Of a stretch of DNA of 64,000 bases, positions 53,603 to 63,114 are shown piece after piece. Each line of letters starts with the position of its first letter. Position 1 is the first letter of the stretch. Where the stretch lies: the NCBI RefSeq assembly GCF_003997495.1, contig NZ_RZRU01000006.1:78225-142224 (forward strand), read 5' to 3'. Origin of the DNA: Mesorhizobium sp. M7A.F.Ca.US.008.03.1.1 (lineage in GTDB: Bacteria > Pseudomonadota > Alphaproteobacteria > Rhizobiales > Rhizobiaceae). A model generated the notes under the pieces. That model saw only the letters and a program-made list of their open reading frames with translations. It was not told where the DNA came from and searched no databases. Position numbers and translations under genes: made by a program.

Positions 53603-54681
53603 GAAATCTGTCTGCGCTCAGCCTTTTTCGAGTAGACGATCCGCACCAGTTCGGCGACGGCCTGGTAGAATTGCGACGGGATCACACTATCGACTGAAAC
53701 TTGCTTGTACATGGAGCGGGCGAGCGCCACGTCCTCGAAGACCGGGATGTTGTGTTCCCGCGCGATCTCGCGGATTTTCAGCGCCACCAGATCCTGGCCC
53801 TTGGCCAGCACCATGGGTGCCGAGTCCTCGTCGCGCACATATTTCAGCGCGATCGAGAAGTGCGTCGGGTTGGCGATGATCAGCGTCGCGCGCGGCACCG
53901 CCGTCATCATCCGCTTGCGTGCCCGGTCGCGCGCCAGCGAGCGCAGCCGCGACTTGACGATCGGGTCGCCCTCGGACTGTTTGAACTCGTCCTTGACCTC
54001 CTGCTTGCTCATGCGCAGATCCTGCTTCCAGTGGAAGCGCGACCAGACGATGTCGATTGCCGCGATCAGCCCCATGACGAAGACGATCGCCACCAGGATG
54101 TCGACGGCGATGCCGCGGATGACGAGACCGAAGGCGACCGGATTGGTGATCATCCCGGCGAGCAGCTTGCGGTGGTCTTCCGACAGGGTGAAGCTCAGCA
54201 CGACGATGGCAAACCCGACCTTGCCGAGTGACTTCAGGAACTCGACCCAACCCTGGATGCCGAACAGCCTGTTCCACCCCTTGGCGATGGAAATGCGCGA
54301 GAGTTGCGGCCGGACCCGCTCGCCTACGAATTGCGGCATGTTCTGGAACACCGAGGCGCCGACGCCGGCGACGGTCAGCAGCACCATCAAGCTCAGGACG
54401 GCGCGGCCAACCTCGAGGAGGACGATTTTGTAAAGCGCGATGACGTCGGTCTCCGTGTCCATCGGCCAGGCTTCCGGCTTCTCCAGGAACATCGACAGGA
54501 ACATGCCGAAATCGATGATCGCATCCTTGGCGTAGAAGACGGTGAACACCAGTATGGCAACGAACGAGGCAAAGAGCGCTGTCTCCCGCGAATGGGGCAG
54601 TTTGCCCTGTTCGATGGTGTCGCGGATCTTCTTTTCCGTCGCCTCTTCGGTTTTCGAATCCTTGTCGACCGCGTCAGCCAT
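53599..54681 (-). CDS. flhB: Flagellar export apparatus protein FlhB
   Basis: Inner-membrane component of the flagellar type III export gate, 360 residues. It has a charged N-terminus (DKDSKTEEATEKKIRDTIEQ), four hydrophobic segments (for example LFASFVAILVFTVFYAKDAI, VGFAIVVLSFTL), and the C-terminal cytoplasmic domain with the self-cleavage motif NPTHF (ATLIIANPTHFSIALKYV). Autocleavage at Asn-Pro switches export from rod/hook to filament substrates. It is last but one in the minus-strand operon motA-fliM-fliN-fliG-flhB. Confidence 0.94.
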   Translation of the reverse strand: MADAVDKDSKTEEATEKKIRDTIEQGKLPHSRETALFASFVAILVFTVFYAKDAIIDFGMFLSMFLEKPEAWPMDTETDVIALYKIVLLEVGRAVLSLMVLLTVAGVGASVFQNMPQFVGERVRPQLSRISIAKGWNRLFGIQGWVEFLKSLGKVGFAIVVLSFTLSEDHRKLLAGMITNPVAFGLVIRGIAVDILVAIVFVMGLIAAIDIVWSRFHWKQDLRMSKQEVKDEFKQSEGDPIVKSRLRSLARDRARKRMMTAVPRATLIIANPTHFSIALKYVRDEDSAPMVLAKGQDLVALKIREIAREHNIPVFEDVALARSMYKQVSVDSVIPSQFYQAVAELVRIVYSKKAERRQIS

Positions 54682-54690
54682 GGCGCGGTC

Positions 54691-55701
54691 TTAGGCGGCG
54701 TCTTGGGTCGAGGGTAGTTCGAAGGCGCCTTCGCGCGACAGCCGGATCGTCGTCGTAACGATCGTCTTGCGGGCCGCCGTGATGTCGGCGAGAGGGACCC
54801 CGTCCGAGCCCTGCCCGAGTTCGGCTTCGATCATGCGCCGCGAGCGGGCGCCGATGGCCGACAGCACCGATTCTGCGAGTGCGGCCGAAGTGCCGCGCAG
54901 GGCCAGCGTGACCAGCTCCGTCGACAGCCCGTCGAACAGCAGCACCCGGGCTTTCTGGGTGAGCAGCGGCAAGTCGTCGAAAGCAAACAGCCGGGCCCTC
55001 ACACCGTCGAGATCAGGCGTGCCGGCGGCTTCCAGATCCTGCATGACCTCCTCGAGCAGCGGCTTGTCGAGTTCATTGAGAACGCTGGCGACACGCGCCT
55101 GCCCGGCCGAGGTGTCCTTGGTCGAGGTTTCCGCCAGCACGCTGGTGCGCAGCCGGTTTTCGACGATCCTGGCGGCAGCGTCGGGAACATTGGCCATCGT
55201 CACCATGCGCTTGATGATTTCTCCACGCATCGGCTTGGTCAGTGTCAGCAGCACGTTGGCCGCCACCTGCGGCGCCAGCTTCGACAACACCATGGCCGCC
55301 GTCTGCGGATGCTCACCGGCCAGGAAGGCACCAAGCCGCGCCGGTTCGAGCTTTTCGAGCTCGGGCCAGATCGGCGGCGGGCCTTCCGGTGCGACCTCGA
55401 ATTTCTTGTCACCCATGATCGCGCTCATCTCTTCGGGCGAGAGCGATTCGTTGAGGATGGTGTCCATCCTGTCGGCGGAATCGAGCAATCCCGCCCCTTC
55501 CGTGAACTCGGCCTCGAACTCGGCGACGATGCGCTCAAGATCGCTTTGCGGAATCGTCCGCAGCAGGCGGGCGCCCTCGATGAGGGCCTTCAGTTCTTCC
55601 TGCTTGAAGAATTTCAGCAGGCGGCTGGCCGACGGCTTGCCCATCGCCACAAGTATGGCGGCCGCCTTCTGCGCGCGGGTCAAGGTCACCGGCGTCGTCA
55701 T
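54691..55701 (-). CDS. fliG: Flagellar motor switch protein FliG
   Basis: Rotor protein of 336 residues linking the MS ring to the switch complex and contacting the stator. I start at ATG 55701 (MTTPVTLTRAQKAAAILVAM) behind GGAGG; a frame 12 codons longer has no support. Diagnostic motifs are the middle-domain EHPQTA (FLAGEHPQTAAMVLSKLAPQ), the hinge region, and the C-terminal ARLFAFDDLPLLTQKARVLL with charged residues that face the stator. It lies 9 bp upstream of flhB. Confidence 0.94.
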   Translation of the reverse strand: MTTPVTLTRAQKAAAILVAMGKPSASRLLKFFKQEELKALIEGARLLRTIPQSDLERIVAEFEAEFTEGAGLLDSADRMDTILNESLSPEEMSAIMGDKKFEVAPEGPPPIWPELEKLEPARLGAFLAGEHPQTAAMVLSKLAPQVAANVLLTLTKPMRGEIIKRMVTMANVPDAAARIVENRLRTSVLAETSTKDTSAGQARVASVLNELDKPLLEEVMQDLEAAGTPDLDGVRARLFAFDDLPLLTQKARVLLFDGLSTELVTLALRGTSAALAESVLSAIGARSRRMIEAELGQGSDGVPLADITAARKTIVTTTIRLSREGAFELPSTQDAA

Positions 55702-55744
55702 GCCACTCGCCTCCGTTGCCGCCGGCAAGCCCCGCAAACCATGT

Positions 55745-56131
55745 CTAGGCGCCCTTCGTGCCGGCGATGATTTCGGTCAGCCTGATGCCGAAACGCGACG
55801 GATCGCTTTCCAGCACAGTGATCTCGCCGCGCGCGATCTTGCGGCCGTTGACCACGACGTCGACAGGTTCCCCGATGCGGCGATTGAGCGCCACGGTCGA
55901 CCCTTTTTGCAGCGCCATCAGATCGGAGACCGGCATCTCGGTGCTGCCGAGGATGATCTGGACATCGACGGGGATGTTCATGATCACGCTCGAATTGGCT
56001 GATGAGGCCGCCTTGAACGCCGCATCGGGGCGTTGCTCCTCTTCATGCAGGACACCGCGCAACTCTTCGATGGCACGGTCGAGCTGCTCGTCCGGCTGGT
56101 CGAGGTCGGCTTCCGCCTTGGTCTTGGCCAT
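55745..56131 (-). CDS. fliN: Flagellar motor switch protein FliN
   Basis: Switch-complex protein of 128 residues. The start is ATG 56131 (MAKTKAEAD), as GGAGACGATC just upstream is its ribosome site and an ATG four codons earlier lies before this. The C-terminal SpoA/SPOA domain is clear: IMNIPVDVQIILGSTEMPVS, LMALQKGSTVALNRRIGEPV, DVVVNGRKIARGEITVLESD. The N-terminal 40 residues are acidic. It lies between fliM and fliG. Confidence 0.93.
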   Translation of the reverse strand: MAKTKAEADLDQPDEQLDRAIEELRGVLHEEEQRPDAAFKAASSANSSVIMNIPVDVQIILGSTEMPVSDLMALQKGSTVALNRRIGEPVDVVVNGRKIARGEITVLESDPSRFGIRLTEIIAGTKGA

Positions 56132-56147
56132 GATCGTCTCCAAATGC

Positions 56148-57095
56148 TCAGGCGCGTCCGGCGGCAGCCGGCATCAGCCCGTCGATAAAATCCTGCCCGG
56201 CGTCGTAAGGATGCCTGATCCGGACGGTGTAATTCTGTCCCAGTTTGCCGAACTCGCATACGAACAGCGTCTTGCCGCGTGCGCTGAGACGCGCCTGGGA
56301 CTGGGCCGTTTCCTCGAATTCGATGACGTCGCCGATTTCGAAACCGGCGAGGTCGCCGAGCGTCAGCCGCGCCAGCGGCATGGTGGCCTCGAGCGCCACG
56401 GTGGAGCGCATCACCTCTTCCGAAAAACGGGCGCGCCAGCTGGGGCCGTGATCGTCGTCGCTGACAGGCACCGCTCCGTCGCGGCTGGCCAGCACGACGC
56501 GCTGCGGCATCGTCACCGTGACGGTGCCACTGTCGGCCGGCGTCGAAATGCCAAGCACGATGCGGATTGCCGCGCCATCGCGCAGCACATACCGCTTCGC
56601 CTCGGTGCCAGACATTGCTCGCGGCGCGGGCAGGCGCAGGTCGAGCGAACGCTTTCCCGATCCGTTGAGGGCCTGCGCGACCTGCTGGAACACCATGGTC
56701 GAGACATCGATTTCGATTTGCGACAGATCGCGCTCGATCGGCGAGACCGGCAGATCCGGGTCGCCGCCGAACAGCGTGCAGACCATGATCGCGATCGCCG
56801 GAGCATCGATCACCAGGGTCATCGCATCGGAGGACGCGGACGAGCCGATCACGGTCATGGCAAACGTGTCGCCGGCACGCGAACGCGCCTCGGGTACGCG
56901 ACTGACCTCGATCGCTTTGAGATCGACGACGACCGGAACGCCAAGCTCGCTGGTCAGGCTTTTCTGCAACAGCGGTACGGCGCGTTCGGCCATTGCGCGG
57001 CCTGCGTCGATGACCTGCGTGGCCTCGCCGCTGTCGCCGACCAGACGCTCGATGATCAGCGAGCGCGCTTCCGCTGGGCTGCCCGGGCTGGTCAT
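56148..57095 (-). CDS. fliM: Flagellar motor switch protein FliM
   Basis: Switch protein of 315 residues, the target of CheY-P. It has the CheC-like middle domain (VVDLKAIEVSRVPEARSRAG, ISPIERDLSQIEIDVSTMVF-like segment) and a C-terminal SPOA domain (STVALEATMPLARLTLGDLA, GKTLFVCEFGKLGQNYTVRI). An obvious N-terminal EIDAL-type CheY-binding peptide is not visible, consistent with divergent alphaproteobacterial FliM proteins. ATG start. It lies 32 bp downstream of motA. Confidence 0.9.
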   Translation of the reverse strand: MTSPGSPAEARSLIIERLVGDSGEATQVIDAGRAMAERAVPLLQKSLTSELGVPVVVDLKAIEVSRVPEARSRAGDTFAMTVIGSSASSDAMTLVIDAPAIAIMVCTLFGGDPDLPVSPIERDLSQIEIDVSTMVFQQVAQALNGSGKRSLDLRLPAPRAMSGTEAKRYVLRDGAAIRIVLGISTPADSGTVTVTMPQRVVLASRDGAVPVSDDDHGPSWRARFSEEVMRSTVALEATMPLARLTLGDLAGFEIGDVIEFEETAQSQARLSARGKTLFVCEFGKLGQNYTVRIRHPYDAGQDFIDGLMPAAAGRA

Positions 57096-57127
57096 GACAG
57101 TGCCGGGACCGATCTGTCGCGCATCGT

Positions 57128-58003
57128 TCAGGCGGCCTTCTTTTCGATTGTGCCGGTATTCATCGTGCTCTGCTCGACGGCGTCGATCGTCGGCCGTTCA
57201 TAGGACGAGATGGTCTTGCGGCCGAACTCGATCGCCACCTGCGGCAGCGCGCCGTTCATGTAGGCCAGCAGTGTCTGCTTGACGATGATATAGAGGCGGT
57301 TCTTCTTCTCGCGCACTGTCTTGATCTTGGTGGCGACCGGCCCAACCACCGAATAGGACAGGAAGATGCCGAGGAACGTTCCGACAAGTGCGGCACCAAT
57401 CAAACCGCCGAGGATTTCCGGCGACTGGTCGAGCGCGCCCATCGCCTTGACCACCCCGAGCACGGCGGCGACGATGCCGAGCGCCGGCAAGCCGTCGCCC
57501 ACCGCCACCATCGCGTGATAGGCCTTCATCTTGTCGGACCTGATGGTCTGGATCTCTTCGTCCATCAGCGCCTCGATCTCGTGCGAGCGGGCATTGCCGA
57601 TGATGATGATGCGGCAGTAGTCGCAGATGAAATGCGTCAGGTCATGATTGTGCAGCACGGTTGGGAACGCCTGGAAAATCGCCGATTCTTCCGGATTGTC
57701 GATATGCGCCTCGACCTCGCTGCGGGATTTCGAGCGCAGCTCGCGCATCAGCGAGTGCAGCACGCCGAGCGTTTCGAGATAGTCCTGTTCCTTCGGCACC
57801 GCCTGCTTGAAGGCTTCGAGAATGGCCTTGCCGGTGTCCTTGACCGTCTTCATCGGATTGGCGACGAGGAAGGTGCCAAAAGCCGCGCCACAGATGATCA
57901 CGGCCTCCCATGGCTGAATCAGCACGTGAAGATGGCCGCCCATGGCCATGAAGCCGCCAAGGACGCAGCCGAGCGTTACCACCAGTCCAATCAGAATGCC
58001 CAC
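57128..58003 (-). CDS. motA: Flagellar stator protein MotA
   Basis: Proton-channel stator subunit of 291 residues. It starts at GTG 58003 with GGAAGGA upstream. Four transmembrane segments: [58 protein letters not shown], and [20 protein letters not shown]. The cytoplasmic loop between the second and third contains [20 protein letters not shown]. It is the first gene of the minus-strand flagellar operon. No motB is next to it; in rhizobia motB lies elsewhere in the flagellar region. Confidence 0.93.
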   Translation of the reverse strand: MGILIGLVVTLGCVLGGFMAMGGHLHVLIQPWEAVIICGAAFGTFLVANPMKTVKDTGKAILEAFKQAVPKEQDYLETLGVLHSLMRELRSKSRSEVEAHIDNPEESAIFQAFPTVLHNHDLTHFICDYCRIIIIGNARSHEIEALMDEEIQTIRSDKMKAYHAMVAVGDGLPALGIVAAVLGVVKAMGALDQSPEILGGLIGAALVGTFLGIFLSYSVVGPVATKIKTVREKKNRLYIIVKQTLLAYMNGALPQVAIEFGRKTISSYERPTIDAVEQSTMNTGTIEKKAA

Positions 58004-58149
58004 GACAGGTCCTTCCGCATTTCACATCAGGAGCAAGGGATAGCCCCCGTGCCTTGTGTGAGGCTTGAATCGAGGGCGTGGAAGCGATTCAGTTTCGCGC
58101 AAGGAAGTGTGGGTATTGTGCCGGCATAGCTTCGGCCGGAGGCACGTCT

Positions 58150-59271
58150 TTGCTCAATACCTTTACCAGCTACCAGCTCATCACCAAGGACATTTCAAAA
58201 TCGATCGACAGGATCGAGCAGCAGCCCGTGGTTGATCGCGACACCAAATATTATCTCGCCAACATCACCAAGGTGAAATCGATCGACGATTTCGTCAAAA
58301 ACGACCGTTTGTTCAAATATGCCATGAAGGCCTACGGGCTGGAGGACATGGACTATGCCAAGGCCTTCATGGTCAAGGCACTCAAGGAAGGCGTCTCCGA
58401 TCCCGACAGCTTCGCCAACAAGCTGACCGACAAGCGCTACGCCGAATTCGTCAGTGCCTTCAACTTCGCCGCCAACGGCGCCGATGCGACCATCTACAAC
58501 AAGACGCAGCAGATGGTGACCAAGAACTACGCCACGCAGGCGAAAATCGCCGGCCTTGATCCGGATTCGGCCTATGTGAAGGGCGAGACGACATACTATC
58601 TTGCCAACATCACCAAGGTGAAGTCGATCGACGATCTGATGTCGAACAACCGGCTCTACACATACGCGCTGGCGTCATTCGGCCTCGATTCGGCGACGGA
58701 GGACAAGGATCTCATCAAGCGGGTGCTGCAGGGCGGCGTCCGCGATCCCGACAGCGTCGCCAACAAGATGACGGACAAGACCTATGCCGCGCTTGCCTCC
58801 GCCTTCAACTTCGAAGCCTATGGCGAAAACACCACCACCATCAATCCGGCGCAGCAGCCGACCGTCGACAAATACATGCGCCAGACCCTCGAAGAGAATG
58901 CCGGTCAGACCAACCAGGGTGTGCGGCTGGCGCTTTATTTCGATCGCAAGGCCCCAACCATCACCAGCTGGTACGACGTGCTGGCCGACACCGCGCTTGC
59001 CAGTGTCGTGCGCACCGTGCTCGGCCTGCCCGATTCCTTCGCCACCGCCGATGTCGACAAGCAGGCGCAGCTGTTCGAGCAAAAACTCGACATCTCGGAT
59101 TTCTCCGACCCCGAGAAACTCGGCAAATTCCTGACGCGCTTCACCAGCATGTACGAGATCAACAACCCGACTTCATCGGCCCTCACCTCGGTCAGCGTGC
59201 TGTTTGCCCAGCCACTCACCGTCGGCATCTCCACCGACCTGATGATGGCCATGCAGAAATTGAGGTTCTGA
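58150..59271 (+). CDS. DUF1217 protein, flagellum-linked, with duplicated domain
   Basis: Protein of 373 residues. The start is the TTG at 58150 (LLNTFTSYQLITKD), because GGAGG lies exactly 6 bases upstream; the frame upstream of it lacks a ribosome site. Two DUF1217 copies: YYLANITKVKSIDDFVKNDR to KRYAEFVSAFNFAANG (about 39-115) and YYLANITKVKSIDDLMSNNR to KTYAALASAFNFEAYG (about 154-233), both with a GV(S/R)DPDS element. The C-terminal 130 residues (VLADTALASVVRTVLGLPDS) form a further helical part. In rhizobia this gene lies between motA and flgF; function unknown. It leads the plus-strand rod operon, 7 bp before flgF. Confidence 0.85.
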   Translation: MLNTFTSYQLITKDISKSIDRIEQQPVVDRDTKYYLANITKVKSIDDFVKNDRLFKYAMKAYGLEDMDYAKAFMVKALKEGVSDPDSFANKLTDKRYAEFVSAFNFAANGADATIYNKTQQMVTKNYATQAKIAGLDPDSAYVKGETTYYLANITKVKSIDDLMSNNRLYTYALASFGLDSATEDKDLIKRVLQGGVRDPDSVANKMTDKTYAALASAFNFEAYGENTTTINPAQQPTVDKYMRQTLEENAGQTNQGVRLALYFDRKAPTITSWYDVLADTALASVVRTVLGLPDSFATADVDKQAQLFEQKLDISDFSDPEKLGKFLTRFTSMYEINNPTSSALTSVSVLFAQPLTVGISTDLMMAMQKLRF

Positions 59272-59278
59272 GACCATC

Positions 59279-60001
59279 ATGCGGGACAGCCTGTACGTCG
59301 CCCTTTCGTCGCAGATCGCGCTCGAGCGGCGCCTCGACACCATCGCCGATAACGTCGCCAACGCCTCGACGATCGGCTTCCGCGCCACCGGCGTGAAGTT
59401 CGAGGACGTCGTCTCCGGCACCGGGCAGAAATCGGTATCCTTCGCCTCCCCGGGCAAGACCTACCTTTCCGGCGCCCACGGTGCCTTGAGCGAGACCGGA
59501 AATCCCTTCGATTTCGCCATCCAGGGCGATGCCTGGTTCGCGATAGAGACGCCGGTCGGCACGGTCATGACCCGCGACGGCCGCTTTTCAATGAACGAGA
59601 ACGGCGAGCTGATGTCGCTCGAGGGCCACCCGGTGCTCGATGCCGGCGGCTCGCCGATCCAGCTTGACCCCCGCAACGGTCCGCCCAAGGCCGGGGCCGA
59701 CGGTTCGTTGCGCCAGAACGATCAGCTTGTCGGCTCGATCGGTCTCTACAATTTCGATCCAGGCGCGAACTTCGTCCGCTACGGCAATTCCGGCATCGTT
59801 CCGGCACGCACCCCGGAGCCTGTTACCGATCGCTCGGATATCGGCGTTGCCCAGGGCTTTCTCGAAGAGTCCAATGTCAATCCGGTCCTGGAGATCACCA
59901 GGCTGATCATGGTCCAGCGCGCCTTCGAGAACACCGCCGCCCTGATGCGGCAGACCGACTCGTCCACCGACGAGGCGATCAAGACGCTCGGCTCGAAATA
60001 A
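59279..60001 (+). CDS. flgF: Flagellar proximal rod protein FlgF
   Basis: Rod protein of 240 residues. The N-terminal rod signature MRDSLYVALSSQIALERRLD with IADNVANASTIGFRATGVKF and the C-terminal LEESNVNPVLEITRLIMVQR coil (residues about 195-235) are typical of FlgF/FlgG proteins; the length is that of FlgF. Exported through the flagellar type III apparatus. It follows the DUF1217 gene by 7 bp and precedes fliI by 3 bp. Confidence 0.92.
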   Translation: MRDSLYVALSSQIALERRLDTIADNVANASTIGFRATGVKFEDVVSGTGQKSVSFASPGKTYLSGAHGALSETGNPFDFAIQGDAWFAIETPVGTVMTRDGRFSMNENGELMSLEGHPVLDAGGSPIQLDPRNGPPKAGADGSLRQNDQLVGSIGLYNFDPGANFVRYGNSGIVPARTPEPVTDRSDIGVAQGFLEESNVNPVLEITRLIMVQRAFENTAALMRQTDSSTDEAIKTLGSK

Positions 60002-60004
60002 TCC

Positions 60005-61408
60005 ATGTCGCTCGACCAGCCATCCCTGCGCGCACCCGAAAGACAACTCCAGCCGGCGCCGGAAGACCGGCTTGCCGCGCTGGAACGGGTCTGGCGGCGT
60101 TTCGCCGACGCCGAGGCGCTGCTCAAGCGCGGCGGCCGCGTCATCGAAGTCACGCCCACGCACTACAAGGTGCACGGCCTTTCCGGTTTCGCCAGGCTGG
60201 GCGACATCGTCGAGCAGCGCGGCCATGCCGGTGCGCGCCGCGGCGAGATCGTCAAGATCGGCCGCGACGAGGCCGTCGTGGCGCCCTTCGAACGCAGCGC
60301 CGATTCCGGCATCGGTGATGCCGTGTTCCGCCGCGGTCCGCTCGTGGTGGCGCCGCATGCCTCGTGGCGCGGCCGCACCATCGACGCGCTCACCAGGGCC
60401 ATCGATGGCGGCCCGCCGCTCGCCCGGGGAGACGACACGACGCGCGGCGCCCAGACGACGCCGGGAGCCATGGCGCGGCAACGCGTCGGCACTGCCTTCA
60501 TGACCGGCGTCAAGGTCATCGATATCTTCACGCCGCTCTGCTTCGGCCAGCGCCTCGGCATCTTTGCCGGCTCCGGCGTCGGCAAGTCGACGCTGCTCGC
60601 CATGCTCGCCGGCGCCGACGCATTCGATACCGTCGTGGTGGCCCTCGTCGGCGAACGCGGCCGCGAAGTCCGTGAATTCCTTGAGGACACGATCGGCGAC
60701 AGCATGGCCAAGACCGTCGCCGTCGTCGCCACCAGCGACGAAAGCGCCATGATGCGCCGGCGTGCGCCGGACACCGCCATGCGCGTCGCCGAGCATTTTC
60801 GCGACCAGGGGCATCGCGTTTTGCTGGTGCTGGATTCGATCACCCGCTTCGCTCACGCCCTGCGTGAGGTGGCGACGGGAACCGGCGAGCCGCCGGTCGC
60901 GCGCGGTTATCCAGCCTCGGTGTTCACCGAACTGCCCAAGCTGCTCGAACGCGCCGGGCCAGGCGGGGAAGGCAAAGGATCCATCACCGCCATCATTTCC
61001 GTGCTGGTCGACGGCGACGATCACAATGACCCGGTCGCCGATTCCGTGCGCGGCATCCTCGACGGCCATGTCGTGCTCGATCGCACGATCGCCGAACAGG
61101 GTCGCTATCCCCCCGTCAACCCGTTGTCGTCCATATCGCGGTTGGCCGGAAAGGCCTGGAGCGTCGAACAGCGCGCGCTGGTGACAAGGCTGAAGTCGAT
61201 GATCTCGCGCTTCGAGGACACGCGCGATATCCGGTTGCTCGGGGCCTATCAGGGCGGCGTCGATGCCGAACTCGATATCGCCGTGCGCCAGGTGCCGCTG
61301 ATCTATGAGGCGCTGACGCAAGCGCCGAAGGATCGCCCGTCGGCCGACCCGTTCTCCGATCTCGCCCGCCACCTCAGGAGCAAGCTGAACGCCGATGCCG
61401 GAGACTGA
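60005..61408 (+). CDS. fliI: Flagellum-specific ATPase FliI
   Basis: Hexameric ATPase of 467 residues energising flagellar export, related to the F1 beta subunit. Walker A is FAGSGVGKSTLLAMLAG, Walker B HRVLLVLDSITRFAHALREV, with the catalytic Glu in VGERGREVREF. The N-terminal residues are extended and bind FliH in related proteins. PPSFTELPKLLERAG-type region (here SVFTELPKLLERAGPGGEGK) and TRDIRLLGAYQGG at the C-terminus are conserved. Its 3' end overlaps the next gene by 14 bp. Confidence 0.94.
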   Translation: MSLDQPSLRAPERQLQPAPEDRLAALERVWRRFADAEALLKRGGRVIEVTPTHYKVHGLSGFARLGDIVEQRGHAGARRGEIVKIGRDEAVVAPFERSADSGIGDAVFRRGPLVVAPHASWRGRTIDALTRAIDGGPPLARGDDTTRGAQTTPGAMARQRVGTAFMTGVKVIDIFTPLCFGQRLGIFAGSGVGKSTLLAMLAGADAFDTVVVALVGERGREVREFLEDTIGDSMAKTVAVVATSDESAMMRRRAPDTAMRVAEHFRDQGHRVLLVLDSITRFAHALREVATGTGEPPVARGYPASVFTELPKLLERAGPGGEGKGSITAIISVLVDGDDHNDPVADSVRGILDGHVVLDRTIAEQGRYPPVNPLSSISRLAGKAWSVEQRALVTRLKSMISRFEDTRDIRLLGAYQGGVDAELDIAVRQVPLIYEALTQAPKDRPSADPFSDLARHLRSKLNADAGD

Positions 61409-62234
61409 ACGCGAATATACCGAGCGCATCCTGCGCGACATGATCGCCGAGGCCAATGCCGCGGAGCAAGCCGAGGCTGACGAAGCGAGAACTGCCAAGG
61501 CAAAGGCCGCCCGTGCCATCGCAGCCAAAGCCGAGGCTGTTCTGGCCAGAGCCGTCAAGCCAATCCTGCCACGGGCTGGCAAAGCCGATCCTGATCTGGC
61601 CAGGCCCGTCGAACCCGCTCTGCCCCGGGCTCCCCAGGCAGTGGCTGCCGAGATGACGCAGGCCAGCCGCGACTCGCTGATCGACGGCCTGTTCCCGCGC
61701 ACCGAATGGCCGCAGCCACCAAAGGCACCGTTTCCCCGACTGAAGAAGAAGTCCGGCCGACGCAGCGATGTCGTCATTGCCGCGCTCGGCATCGCGCTCG
61801 GCCTGATCTGCGCCCTGTTCCCCTGGTACATCTTCTTCAACCAGGACCAGTTTGGCGTCCAGGCGATGAAGTTCGGCGGCACAGGCTCCAATTCCGGGCG
61901 AGCGGGCGGCGGCGTGGTCGCCGAACGCAGCGCGCCGCTGACGGCAAAGGACGTTCCCGCGGCCAATCTCGATCTTCTCGCCACGGGGACGGTGCGGGAT
62001 GATGCCAATCCCGCAGCCGCATCCGACGAGCAACCGTTTCCGGCCGATGCGACGAAATTCCGCATGGTTCATGTCGCCAACGGCCGCGCCATGATCCAGG
62101 ACGATGCTGGCCTCTGGATCGTCCAGCGCGGCTCGATACTGCCTGACTCCAGCCAGGTATCCTCCATCGAGCAGCGCAATGGCAAATGGGTCATGGTCAC
62201 CAGTGCCGACCAGGTGATCGAACTCTCCAAATAA
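61395..62234 (+). CDS. Hypothetical flagellar-cluster membrane protein
   Basis: Protein of 279 residues of unknown function; it overlaps fliI by 14 bp. Cytoplasmic N-terminus is Ala/Lys/Glu-rich and likely coiled (EREYTERILRDMIAEANAAE, KAARAIAAKAEAVLARAVKP), then Pro-rich. One transmembrane helix at about 125-150 (VVIAALGIALGLICALFPWY). The C-terminal part (about 215-279) has a compact beta pattern, MVHVANGRAMIQDDAGLWIV and QRGSILPDSSQVSSIEQRNG, resembling small periplasmic beta domains. Rhizobia carry a gene at this position in the flagellar cluster. Its tight coupling to fliI suggests a link to export, but no known partner. Confidence 0.75.
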   Translation: MPETEREYTERILRDMIAEANAAEQAEADEARTAKAKAARAIAAKAEAVLARAVKPILPRAGKADPDLARPVEPALPRAPQAVAAEMTQASRDSLIDGLFPRTEWPQPPKAPFPRLKKKSGRRSDVVIAALGIALGLICALFPWYIFFNQDQFGVQAMKFGGTGSNSGRAGGGVVAERSAPLTAKDVPAANLDLLATGTVRDDANPAAASDEQPFPADATKFRMVHVANGRAMIQDDAGLWIVQRGSILPDSSQVSSIEQRNGKWVMVTSADQVIELSK

Positions 62235-62314
62235 ACGGTCTCAGGCTTCCGGCCATCCGCAAGGCCCGCGCAAGACTGGCGGCCTAGTCTCTGGGTACCT
62301 GCTCGGAGATTCCC

Positions 62315-62695
62315 ATGGAGCCCGTTTCCCTTTTCGACCTCGCCGCCAAGCAAGCGCAATGGCTGGCAGTGCGCCAGTCGGCAGTCGCCGGCAACATCGC
62401 CAATGCCAACACGCCAGGCTATACGGCAAACGACGTCGAGCCATTCGAAAAGGTGCTCGACCGCGCCGCCGTATCGCTGCAGGCCACCCAGGCCGGCCAT
62501 CTCGGCAATGCAGCGACCAATGCCGGCTTCACCATCAAGCCGCAGGAGGATGACGGCGTCGTCATGCCGTCCAAGAACTCCGTCGTGCTGGAAGACCAGT
62601 TGCTGAAAGCCGGCGAGGTGCGCCGCTCCTTCGAACTCAACACGGCGATCGTCAAGGCGTTTCATACGATGATGATGATGGCGGTGAAGAGCTGA
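62315..62695 (+). CDS. flgB: Flagellar proximal rod protein FlgB
   Basis: Rod protein of 126 residues. N-terminal rod motif [20 protein letters not shown] with [20 protein letters not shown], and a C-terminal amphipathic helix ([20 protein letters not shown]). Its length matches FlgB. GGAG is 8 bases before the ATG. It follows an 80-bp gap, so a separate promoter is possible, and precedes flgC by 2 bp. Confidence 0.93.
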   Translation: MEPVSLFDLAAKQAQWLAVRQSAVAGNIANANTPGYTANDVEPFEKVLDRAAVSLQATQAGHLGNAATNAGFTIKPQEDDGVVMPSKNSVVLEDQLLKAGEVRRSFELNTAIVKAFHTMMMMAVKS

Positions 62696-62697
62696 CC

Positions 62698-63114
62698 ATG
62701 GACGCACTGACCGCAGCCCTCAAAGTCGCAGCATCCGGCCTCGGCGCGCAGTCGGAGCGTCTGCGCGTGGTTTCCGAAAACCTGGCCAACGCCCAGTCGA
62801 CTGGCACCGCGCCCGGCTCTGATCCTTATCGCCGCAAGACCATCAGCTTCGTTTCCGAGCTTGACCGGGCCTCCGGCAGCTCAACGGTTGCAGTGAATTC
62901 GATCGATCGAGACCCAAGTGACTTTCCAGTCGAGTTCCAGCCCGGCAATGAGGCCGCCGACGAGAAGGGCTACGTCAAGATGCCCAACGTCAACGTGCTG
63001 ATCGAAATGGCCGACATGACCGAGGCCAACCGCTCCTACGAGGCCAACCTTCAGGTCGTCAAGCAGGCCCGCGACCTGATTTCCATGACCATCGACCTGA
63101 TGAGGAACCAGTAA
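62698..63114 (+). CDS. flgC: Flagellar proximal rod protein FlgC
   Basis: Rod protein of 138 residues. N-terminal [20 protein letters not shown] with [20 protein letters not shown] (family ANA motif), a central [20 protein letters not shown] (FlgC-specific), and a C-terminal coil [20 protein letters not shown]. Its TAA stop overlaps the fliE ATG by one base. Confidence 0.94.
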   Translation: MDALTAALKVAASGLGAQSERLRVVSENLANAQSTGTAPGSDPYRRKTISFVSELDRASGSSTVAVNSIDRDPSDFPVEFQPGNEAADEKGYVKMPNVNVLIEMADMTEANRSYEANLQVVKQARDLISMTIDLMRNQ

